Of a stretch of DNA of 64,000 bases, positions 10,767 to 22,700 are shown in pieces. The notes beneath the pieces were generated by a model. That model was not told the DNA's origin and ran no database searches. It saw nothing but the letters and a program-made list of their open reading frames with translations. Each line of letters opens with the position of its first letter. Within the stretch, counting starts at the first letter, position 1. A program made the translations under genes and the position numbers. Origin of the DNA: Isoetes taiwanensis (taxonomy: Eukaryota > Streptophyta > Lycopodiopsida > Isoetales > Isoetaceae); contig JAJEKV010000040.1 of the NCBI GenBank assembly GCA_021234155.1, positions 13,408,719-13,472,718 on the forward strand, written 5' to 3'.

Positions 10767-13700
10767 TTTTACGTCATGCCACATTGGCAGCGTCCATGAG
10801 GACATATGACGAAAAGAGGAAAAAGAAAGGGAAAAATGGCATGCGAAAAAAGAAAGAGAAAAGTGAAGGGGGGGAGGGGAGGGGGGAGGGAAAGGGCACC
10901 AGAAAAAAAGAAAGAGTAAAAGGTTGGGAAAATGAAAAAAAAAAGGGGGGAAGGGGAAAAGGGAAACAAAAAAAAGATGGGAGAAGAGAAAGGAAAGAGG
11001 GCATGGAAAAGAGGAAAGGGAAAGGAAAAGAAAAAAAAAAAGGAAACAGAAATCGGGAAAGGGAACCTAAAAAAAGGGCACGAGAAAAAAGGGGAAGAGG
11101 GAGATGGGAAAAGGGAAGGAGGGAAGGGCACAAGATAAAGGTGAATAGGATAAGGGAAGGGAAAAAGGCATGGGAAAAGGGAACGCGAAAGAAAAAAAAT
11201 AAAAATGGAGGGGGGACGAGAACTTGTCTTGGCGGTCAATACGCTTGACCTATATAGCATGCATTTAACTTGACTTGCTTATGATGTTTAGCTTACAATA
11301 AACCATTTGGCACTCGAGTATTGAGACAGCTTGTGCTTGTTAAAGCCATAGAAGTGTCATTGAAAGATCTTCATTTCATTTTAAGTGTTTTCTTTTGGTA
11401 TGATTAAGATGTCGCATATGAAGAAGATTAATTATAAATGAAAAGTAATTATTGGTGAGGTATCTCTACGCATATGCTAGAATCATAAGACGAGTTGGTT
11501 GTCTCCTGGAATTATTTTGAGCTGCATTTTGTTATCAAATTTAGGTAAAGCTTTCCACACATGTTACAGATCATGAAATAGTGTTAATTTCGAAGAAGCG
11601 CCTTAATAGATTCCATTTAATGAGATAAATGACATCTTGGTGATGTTCAGAGGAGGCATAAGTAGCCAAGATTACTTATCATGAGACACGAGATTTACAG
11701 ATAAAGTGCTTAATTGATATTGTCAAGGACTTCAAGATGAATATGGTTAAATGGTATAGGTGATTAACAATGACATATTGAGAAGAATAGTTCCCTGCAG
11801 ATTGGTTTGAAGCTTCTGATTTCAATTGTTTCATTCAACTCCAATGGGAAAATGGAAGTCTAGATGGGTTTGATTCCTTAGGATAGAGATTTTAATGTCT
11901 GAAGAAGATGGAGGCGATATAAGCAAGCCCGATTAACTCGTTGATTATGTACAACTGGCAAGGGAAGGAAGAATGATTATGGTGGTATGTAATTTTATTG
12001 ATTTAAATCAATCAAAATTAAAGCTATATGCATTAGAGAAGTGATAAGTTGGCATTATTATATAGTTGGTCATAAATGTTCAATTCTATGATCGATTGGA
12101 TACTCCACTATTTTGGAATGACCCATGAGGACATGGGTTAAATTTTAGAAGGGGAGAGTGTAACGAGCTTGGCCATTTACATTTGCCTATTGATGATTAT
12201 TGAGATATTCTAATTGGGCATGTATGTATGAGAAGTTTATACAAAAATCATGTGATAAAAGCAAAGGGTCTATGAGGGTTTTTGGAAGGAGGCAGAAGGA
12301 GCAATTTCTAGACAGTTTTGCTGGCCGAACTTTAGAGCATCATATCTCGGCAATCCGAGATCAAATTCAAGTAATTTTTACTTTGCTAGAAAGATTTTCA
12401 AATCAGCTTTTGGGATTGGGTCTGATAAGGTCGAAAAATTCATCCGTATAAGGGAGAGATTTCAGAAAGAGTGAAGCTGTGTCAAAATTGACTGCACCAT
12501 TGTATCTCTTTATACAGCTTGTTTCATGGAGCTAGGAGCTGAAAGGAGGGGATATTATGAGAAGAAAACAGCTAGAAGGAGTCAAAACACCTTTGTTGAA
12601 ATGGTTCTCAGGTGGGTGTTTTGCCGCTTACACCAGCGAATGCTTAGATTGCTTAGATTATTCTTGTTATTGAAGAAAAGAATAAGGATTTAATGATTTG
12701 AATTAAGAGTATTAAAGGAATCTGAGTGATCTTGAATCTGATAATGTGGAATTGAATGTCTTTTGCCATGGTGGAATATAAGAGAAAGTAAGAACTAAGC
12801 TAAGATTATTGTAAGAAGTCCGGAAAATAGTCTTTATAATTGTAGATAGTAGGCCAGACCTTGTTGTGTGGGGTAAACGGGATCCTGGCAATGACAATAT
12901 ATAGATTGTTCTGCTTGGGAGAAGCCAGGACTCAATTGGAACCTTGGAGATCATGTAGCTTATGGGGGCTGCATGGAGGTTCTATCAAGGGCACGAAAGG
13001 TGCCACCGACTCAATGAGACAAGAAGCTAATTTTGAAGATAGATAAAGATTCAATTCTTTACCAAGATTTCTTCAGTAGCATTGCATTGTGGACGATAAA
13101 AATTCTATTCTATTCTATTATTCAACTCATGCATATCAATTTGTCATTGACTCATGCAAAGTTAGATAGGGTTTTGGGTTATCCTGAGGGTTAACCCAAC
13201 AGGCCCATTACATAATCACAAACTAGCAATAATAGATTGGATTTTTATGTTGATCTATATATAATGGCATACAAGCTTTCAAAAATTTTAAATAAGTTAT
13301 ACATATTAGTACTTTAATGCTCGCAGCACTGTAGCACAATTGATAAGGTCTAGTCTTGCCACCATAGAGGCTTGCTGAAACTTCAAATGGAGAAAACTCT
13401 TTATCAATGCCAATCAACCGATGTATCAAACAATTTAGAAGAGTTTTGTTCTATCTCTTTGACTTGATTTTCTGCAATGGTTTTTTACAATGGTTGTCTC
13501 CTCTACACACACTAAAAAAACTATTCTATTATTCTATTCCTCTTCCCACACTTGCAGATAGATGGAGAGTCTACTGTGGTGGACTTTGTGTCGATGAATG
13601 GGTAGATAGATGTTGTAAAAGCGAGGACGGAGTGGTGGATTCCAGCCATCAGGGTTTTTTCACAATCGATTATCAACCATCAGAGATCCAATCTCCAGCC

Positions 13701-16700
13701 ATACTGTGCATGCGTCCTGTACATGAATCTGAGTCTATCACAATTCAAAGTTGCTACTTGAGGCCTTTGTATTGATCATCATAGCATGCATTTTGTGGAA
13801 GGAGCTAGGTATCAGAACCAAGTAGTGTAATTCTATATCTATATCAAAACATCTCTCAGTTGCACTCAAAGTGTGGTTGCCAATCTATTATTATGGAGTT
13901 GTAAAATATGAGAGCACTTTTTTGCTAAAAGTCAAATGTAGGCCTTGGCTTGATTTTAATCCAACCTATATGCACACCATTAAGCAATATAAGGCATTTT
14001 CTCAATGAAAAAGAAAAAAATATAATACGTAGCACAACATTAGCAGGGCACGTTTTTCATCCTTGTTAGAAATCATACGACATTTTGGTGGAGAGCTTTG
14101 TATATCCCATTATCAATTTTCTTTTCAACTGCAAATACTCTATCGGGCTCAATTATATGATTCCGTGAAGCCTCAGATGTCGTCCCAATGTAGATATAAA
14201 GAGTCTAACAATAGGAAAAATTTCCAGATGCTTAATTGATAGCTAATGGTAAAGACATGAACTTGTAGTGCTGAGTCCAAAACTATTGGCCGGAGCTCAA
14301 ATTGTCCCGGTCCTATCCAGGACTACATCGGATTGTCAAATCTATCAATCATGCATACGGAGCATATGTAGGCTCCTCTATGTGAAGGTGGTCATTTATG
14401 ATTTGAGGTGTCCATGGTTTTGATATTATATACGGCGTACCTATATTTTTGAAATATTATATACAGGGTCTTGACATACGATACAGGGACTTGAATCTCT
14501 ATTAAAAAAAGTTCGTCCTACAGAGAACTTTCATTTTTGACAAAACAACTAAAAAGACACGAGTACAATTATTACATTAGATCTGCCCCCCAAATCTTTT
14601 TTTTATATCAATTGTTCTAAAAATGTTATAATGCTATCCATTATTGACAATGCAAAAGAAAACCATTAAGAAGGCTTGCCTCGCGAGCTTTAGCTGCCTC
14701 CAAAAATAATTTTCTAGCTTCAATTGCTCTCTCCTTTCTTGCTTTCTCCTTTTCTTCTTCCATCAATTTATCCTCTTCAGCCATTCTCTTGAATACTTCC
14801 CTTTCTGCCCTCTTTCGATCTTCAATTTGCTTGATTTTTTCATCTCGGCCTTCCAACTGTTAGGATTTATGTGAGGATATTTAGTTGTCAAGACTTTGCA
14901 TCATTAATTAACATCACACATTTTTATTGTCACTTAAATTGTAGATTCTTTTAAATTTCTCATTCCTTTCTTGCTTTGACACCATAATCTAACCAGAAAT
15001 ATAATCTAGCATTCTTTTTTACCATTTTTTCATAGCTTTATAAATGCTATTCAATAAATGTAGAATAATATTGTCACACCTGTTTTAGTCTCTCTTTACA
15101 CACAGCAATGGCAGCTTCTTTTCTTCGTTGAAGCGCAAGTTCCTCTTCCTTCTCCTTCAATTCCAATTGCTTTCTTTGAAGAATTAGCCACTTGTTTTCT
15201 TGCTTTTTCCAACCTTCTTGCATCTTTGTTTTATAACGAACTTGTTCATCCCTTTCCTGAAAATGAATAAACATCAAACTTTTAGGGCATAATAGGCTCT
15301 GCTATTTTATATTCTAGAGATTCATCAGATCCTTCATGTCTCTATATCTTTGGTTCTTCGGGTTGGATACATTATATAGCAGACTAATTAATTGACATAC
15401 CACCAAAACTCAATAGATAGTGTAGATTTTGAAAACTAAAACATCTCTTCCACTTCATAAATCATGCTACATATGATCATGCACTACAACAATAGAACTT
15501 AGCAATGCCTTAACTTTGAAATACAAATCAACTTATCTCCCAAAATTCTAATTTTATAAAAATATAGGTCTATGCCACACTGGCCGATTGATGCCTAGTC
15601 TATATGAAGACATCTTGATCGAAAAAAACATAAAATAAAAGAATAGCCTTGGTCCATGGTACCTCCTCCTGCATTATATTCTCCAATATCTCCTCTCTCA
15701 CAAGAGATATGGACATTATGCATTATTTTTTAACATGGACGTTAAAAAATCTATTCTATTCTATTCCTTTCCACAATCACAAGAGATATGGGATAAAGGA
15801 AGGTACATCCAAAGACATTGAAACTCAGTAAGGAAGGAAGGAAGGAAGGAAGGTATTTTTATCGTCCACGGAGACCAATCGGTCTATGGGACCCAATACA
15901 AAAGTGCAGCAAGCGGATTACTACCCGGATTAAAAAACCCCCACCCCGAAGGGTTTTCGAGGGAAAAACCGTGGCAGCAATCAGCCTGCTGACAAACTGT
16001 TCCAATATACGAAATGCAAAAACACACAAATATATATACACTCATGTACCGCACCCGTAGTGCCTGATCAGCGGGCATCCAGACGGGGGCAAAGGTGAGC
16101 TCGCAGATCCAGTACCTCCTGAATGTACGACCCCAGATCACGTATTGACGGCGTGTTCATCAGCAAATGTAGGGGCAAGTAAGGGATTCTAGTCCAAACC
16201 ATCATGAGCCTATAAGAAAACAAAAGAAATACGCAAGAAATATATGCCTCTAAAGTTCGTTATTTAAGTACAAGTCAGTATGCAACATACCTGGAAAGTG
16301 CGTAAAGTACTTACTGTACCTTTAAAATGTCATAAACTTTGGTAATGTACTTGTAGCATACCTATAAATTACTTGTAATATTTTTGTACTATATGTACCG
16401 TACTCATATGTAAACGACACACTTGACGAAAAGTATATATTGTGCATATCCAGTACGATATGAAATTACCCTAATGTAAACTGAAGATGATATATAATGG
16501 TAAATACAAACATAAGAGCCCAAAGAACAGGCAAGAACACGAGTTAGAAGGATGGCTAGCCACTTTATGTACTAGCAAATGGGTCTCTCTTGCACCAATG
16601 CATGTGGGATATTGTGCAAGGAAATATATGCCACTCAATATATTAAGGACATGAAAAAATATGTGAGAAGGGCATGAAAAAAAAAAAAACATTTTGAACC

Positions 16701-19700
16701 AATTAGAAAAAAATTCAAAAAGATTATTACAGATATTGATTTAAGATGCGTCACTTGGAATCTCCAAGGCACCAATTTGAGTCACAAAAGGGATAAATTA
16801 AAGGTATAAATGCTGATTTCTTTTCTTTTCTTTTTCAAGAGCATAAGCTGCGTGATGATCACTTTGAAGGACTATTGGTAATATTCTTTCTCCCAATTTT
16901 AGGCATTAGGCTATTAGAGTGAACAATGGTTTAGCTGGTACTTCTATAGCTTGGAAAAATAACATTGATTTGTCTGATGTCGAATGGCTATTTTTAGGTA
17001 TGCTTTTGTGAATATCTATGCTTACAAGGAAGAGAGCTCCATTCTAGAATACCATCAAACATTGTTTGAGCAATATTCCTTAATGAGTGTACTCTTGATG
17101 GGGACTTTAATATGGTCACTCATTAATTTAAACCTCTTATTAATCAAGAGCTGAACTCATGGTCCCGTCTTATTTCCTGTCATAATTCAACTCTGGCAAG
17201 GACACATCCAAATGCTTTTAGTTATTCAAATAACATTTACAAATGCTTTTTACAAATTCTTTGTTGGGCAAAATAGTTGTAATAAAAAATAAGAGATTTC
17301 TGTGTGTGGAAACCATTGTAATATCTAACTATGTAAAAATGGGGGAACCTTTTTTTTTTTTTTTTTGAAGGACGAAAGCCAAAAAGTTTATTAATCAGAT
17401 AAAAAGCACAAAATTTACATGTCTCACCTAACTATGTAAGCACAAAAAGATGCCACAGAAGCACGAGCCTGGAGCACAATGTACTTACTCCAGAATAGGA
17501 GACTAATGATAAGAATCAATTCGAAGGTACTGAATCCAGATGCGTTCCATCATTTCTGGTTCAAGGGAGGAACACTCGTAGGCTGTCAATATCTTTTTCC
17601 GGACCACCTTAATATATAGCACAATAACAGGGGTTTCCAGGGGGATTTGATAAAGATGATCCCAAAAACAATTGAGTGCGTTGTTATAGAAAAAAAACAT
17701 CTAAAAAATAATTACGTTAGCTCATTGGTTATGTTGGTCAAAGTAATCTTACTAGGATATTGAGTTATTTTGGTAGAGATTCCAGCCCCCGTATTTCATA
17801 TTCTAAAACCTTAGGCAAAGCCATATAGAAGCTCGATTTTCCATCAAAATTTTAGGCAAACTCGTATTTCATACATTAAAATCATAGGGGCCCCTAATCA
17901 TAAATGACCATAAGCGAAACGAGAGGTTCCAGGAAGGTCCAACATACGATCTGGGCCATAGGATCGACGGATCTGATGACTGTGGTAGTACTGGGTGCAC
18001 TTTGTTTAGAATATGTACTGGATGCAGATGAATAAATGCCCTGAAAGATGTGGTGTCTGCGACGATCCCATATCGATCATAGGAGCTAACCGGAACCAAG
18101 ATGGAATGCCCTCTGTTTAGCTGGAGGCCATGCATTGGGATAGGATGCCAAGAGGATGCATGGGCAATCCAATGTACTGTTAAACAAACCTTATAGCCAG
18201 GACCACGCTGGTTGAACCTCTGGATAATCAAAGAGACAGTGCTCAAGAGTCTCAACGTCTGAAAGGCAGAGCAGGCATACTGCAGATATGCGAAGATCAT
18301 AGCGATGTCGGAAGGCATTAATACGCAGGCACCTGTGGATAACTTGCCACCATAGTACAAAGAGTTTAGGGCGGAGCAACCTATCCCAAAGCCATCGCCA
18401 TGTATGACACAAGGTGGGTTGTGGAACCTGTAGGTGCCACCCATCTGATAACTGGAGGGGCTGTGGTGCTAAAAGAAGGCGATATACTGCTCTGACAAAG
18501 TGCTTGCCTTTGTGAATATTTTCATAACAATCCCATAGCACCATTTCAGCAAGTATCCTTCTGTCTGATCCATCTCTTTTTCTCATCCTATCATCTTATT
18601 TTGTTTGAAGTCTCCATCAAATTTGTGAGTAATTTGAACACTCATATTTGAAGCTTGGCTAACATAGCTAGGACCATCACCCCGAAACAGATGAGCAACA
18701 AATCCTTGAGATGGCCATTTTGCGGGGTGGGTTATGTGCGCACAGATGGAAAATATTACAGATTTCTGTAAGAGGAAGAAGAAAGATCCAGATGATCTTT
18801 GTAAGAGGAAAACTTATTTTAGTTGAGAAATTATATGTCGTGTAGCTGAAGCAGAATATATAAATCTGTGCAAGAGACAGAGCATCCACAAACAATGGGA
18901 GCATAGGGGCAAAATTTTTTTTAGTTTTGGTTGCTTATGGGATTGTGATTTTTGGATTATAATAAATGGATATAAATACCTGGATATTTTGGAAGTATTT
19001 AATCGGTGATATGATATTTTGGATATAAAACAATTAGCAATTGAGTTTCTAATTTAATGATTACACTATCTCGGATCACTTTCCCCTACTTTTGGAGATT
19101 AAAGATAATCCTTCTCGAGTGAGAGAAATTCTTATTTTAAGCTCAATGATTCTTTGTTAGATAACCCCAACTTTTTACATGAGTTGATGCAGGTTTTAAA
19201 CAGAACTCCTAAACCTCAGCATCAATTTGGTTAGCGGAGTGGTGGACTAGTTGAGCAAAAAATATTGAGCTATGGCTTAAAGTCTGGGGCAGACAAATAT
19301 AGTTAATGGAGAAGAAGAACTGAAAATAGATAAAGTATGAGAGTTAAAGGCCAAGATTAAGGAGCTCAAAGAAGATGAAAGAAGCGACTCCAAATATCTC
19401 TTCATGAAAATCACAGAATAGAGCCAAGAGGAATCAAATTTACAGCATTGAATTGGACGGCGCAAACATTTCAAATGACATGGGAGCTCAAAAGAGCAGC
19501 TTGGGAGCCTTACTAGATGTCAGTGATGCAAACATCGAGGACTTCTTCAAACTTCAAGACATGGTTGATGATCAGCAAAAAGTTTTGATGTAGGCCCCTT
19601 TCACTCCTAAGGAGCTATGGTCAACTGTAAAAGGTATGGACAATGATAAGGCACCTGCCCCTAATGGTTTGCCTGTAGAGTTATACAAAAAGGCTTGGAA

Positions 19701-22700
19701 CTTGCCCTTATGTTATTAACATTTGTAATGGATTTCTCTTGCTTAAGGTCCTGGACCGCAGGATTAATGCGAGCATTATAGCTTTGATCTCCAACGTAGA
19801 TGACCCCATCTCATTTTTAGACTATAGGCCTATTTCTTTTGCAAATACATCATTTATAAAATTATCTCAGCCACCATTGCAGCCAGGTCGAGCCTAATCT
19901 AGACAAAATTATTAAAATAACACTCAAAGTACTTACTTGAAAGATAATGTAGCAATTCATGCTATAGGAATGCACTGAACAAATGAACTAACCAAGACAT
20001 TGCAATATTCAAATTGGACATCACCAATCTTTTGGTATAATCAGCTGGAAGCTTTTTATAGAAGTCAATTAGTATCCTTTTTGTTATTCTAAGAAACTCT
20101 AGATATGTTGACCTCATCAATGGTAAATGCAGGCCTTCTTATTAAGAGATGTGTTAAATAGGGTTTCCCTTTGACTCCTTTCCTCATAGTAATGGAGGTT
20201 TTTAAGTTTGAAGGTGAGCTGAATCTAATCAAATGTCTAATGCCCCCTCAAAACCCTGATGTGTAGTACTTCTCAATGATCATTTTGCTGATGACACCTT
20301 TCTCATCATAAATATGCGTTCAAACTCAATCAGCAATTCAAATTCTCTGCTGCAAAACGTTGGAGTCTGCTTACGGTGCAAAGTCAATCCAGTTGAATCA
20401 AAGCTCATTGCCAGAGATCCGGTAAAAGAGGATCAAATTGCACAATCTCTTGACTATATCATCTTCCCACTACTAGATCCAAGATCTTGGGAGTTCCTTT
20501 TGCTCTTAGAATCAATGCCGGTGATATGTGGTCGGATATTATTGATAACTTTAGCAAGAAGGGAGATTTGTTTAACAGCAAATCTATCTAAAAAAAAGGC
20601 AATGCTATTATTACTAACTTCAAGGCCCAAGTGAGCAATAGACATAAATTAAATTAAATTAAATTAAATTAAATTAAAATTATCTCTTCTTCATGTTTGT
20701 CATTCTTCTTGCTCCGAGAAAAAGTCTCATCCAAGCTCCAAGGAATTGTTTGAAGATTTATTGCTATTGGAGCTAAGAAAAGATGTTGCATCCTAGTATC
20801 CATGAATGAATGCTCTATGAAAAGAAAATATGCTGGGCTGGGAGAGGTTGATATAAAAAAAATAGGGAGTTGGCCTTGCAACCAAATACATTTACAAAGC
20901 AGAGCATGTTTTAATCAATCATCATGTCTCGAGGGTTCATCTATATGTATATTGGATATCCCATCTGCAAAGATGAATTCGGACAAAAACCTCTTAGTTA
21001 CCATTGTTCATAACAAAAAACCCCATATTTTTTCCCCTTAACGTATTTTTCATACAAATAAGCCAATACTTGCTAATAAAAAAACTCTTAAAGTTATTCG
21101 GTGATGTTATTTACGCACTACACATGTGCAACTACTTTGCATCATGTTTCCATTAGCTAAATGTTGCCACTTTGACTAGAGACATATAAGGACGTCCTTT
21201 CCTAACATTTTACAATTTTGATTTTACTATTCGTAACAATATTCCATGGATCATTAAGAAGTGGATCAGAGCTTGGAATATAGTAAAAAAGGTGTACTAC
21301 TAGAAAGAAGAATTATCTAAAGATTAGATACTTTTTTGGACCCTACATTGGTTTTAAATAACCTCAATTTGTGCCTTGCACTTCACTTTCTTGATCAATA
21401 TAAGAGTTGAAACGAAAGAGATATCACCCACATAACTCACTTCTTTAGTGCTGATGGATTTATTGTGTTTCATTCAAGACTCTAGGTTTCAAACCTTGGA
21501 CTTACATGTGAGACTCCCTACAAAGAATAGAATAGAATGTGCTAGTCTTCATGGTGTAGCAAGATTTACAATGGCTTATCAATAGTATTATAGATTTTAA
21601 AGTCAACAAGACCTATAAATTTCTAGTCATGATCTAATTGTTTCAGTCCATAATAAATGGAATATACATGCTGATAGATGCAAAAAGAAGTTCAACTTTA
21701 TCTGGGCCTCCCCGATTTTTTCCAAAATCAAACCTTTTATTTGGTAGCTTTGGCATAAAGCCTTAGCCACAAATGCCAAAAGATGGAGATTGGGAGTGGC
21801 TTATTCTAACTTGTATAAGAGGTGTTTACAGGCCATGGAAGCTGAAAACTACCCATCCATGACCTATTTTTGGTATGAATATGTCCTTCAACCACCTTCG
21901 TAGAATTCAATATTCTTGCTCTTCATACTCAATCCATTGAGAACCTCTTTTTTCCCAAACAATACTACTGATTGGAGGATTTTCATTCTTTGAAGAATGT
22001 GGCGGGGTCTTAATGCTTTATGATTTGACCCAGACATTGTTTGGCCATAAGACCAACTATGACATTAAATGGATTCGACAAATGTTTACAATTGACTAAT
22101 CTGAATTTAAAACTTTTGTAGGAAGTGTCATAATCTTGTTTAAACGATTTGAGATAAGAGCAAATAAATTTTCAGCTCCATGACATATGGCTGCATCAAT
22201 TTGGAGCAACCTTCGAGACATACAATGGAAATCATTATCATTGTGATAGCCCGCGCATTCAAAGCTATGAGGCCAAAAGGGGGGCTTGTTTGCTCTGCTA
22301 TTGACATGATTTGTCGTTATAATTCAGGCAAATCCAAATTATGTGGCGGCATCTATTGCCTAACTATTGCCTTTTCATTATATTCAACCGAGAAACAAAG
22401 ATAAGAAAAAGGGTGGCAATTTGAATCAAATGTTATTTGTTTTTTAACTCTAATATCTTTCCTAAATTTTTCTTTTGATATATCTCATATAATTTTGTAG
22501 TAATGGTCAAATTCTATTATATCCCTACTACAGTTTATTACTCAGACATATATAATTTTAAAGGTTTACACTTCCCTTTTAAAACAAAATGAATTTTGTA
22601 TTTTAATACCATTATGTACTCTTTCGTACATATTATATTACTAATAGCATATACTATGTCCATTCTTTAAGAAACAAAAGGGGGAGAGAATAACACAGTG

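Larger units (their letters stand above)
16735..22170 (+). mobile_element. Old, heavily decayed LINE (same family as the copy at 23.5-27.3 kb)
   Basis: Pieces in order: an endonuclease start at 16740-16830 (VTWNLQG, then FFLFQEHKLRDDHF); the GDFNMV region near 17090-17130; the end of the endonuclease domain at 19050-19200; reverse transcriptase remnants at 19600-19860 (KAPAPNGLPVELYKKAWN; DYRPISFAN) and 20280-20640 (LGVPFALRINAGDMW); and a zf-RVT-like tail at 21660-22170. Frames are broken in very many places. A second LINE was inserted at about 17345-19035, and an (AAATT)n array expanded inside it. Confidence 0.75.

Noticed and set aside
10362-11260. Long open frames up to 163 codons on both strands
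   Set aside because: They are products of the purine-only tract: sequence is only Lys/Glu/Arg/Gly on one strand and Phe/Pro/Ser/Leu on the other.
12151-13250. Purine run followed by TGTAACG, like the start of an LTR
   Set aside because: No matching end, no second copy and no target duplication found in the window.
13407-13775. 122-codon plus-strand frame in intron 6
   Set aside because: No motif, no conservation clue, and antisense to the gene; likely chance.
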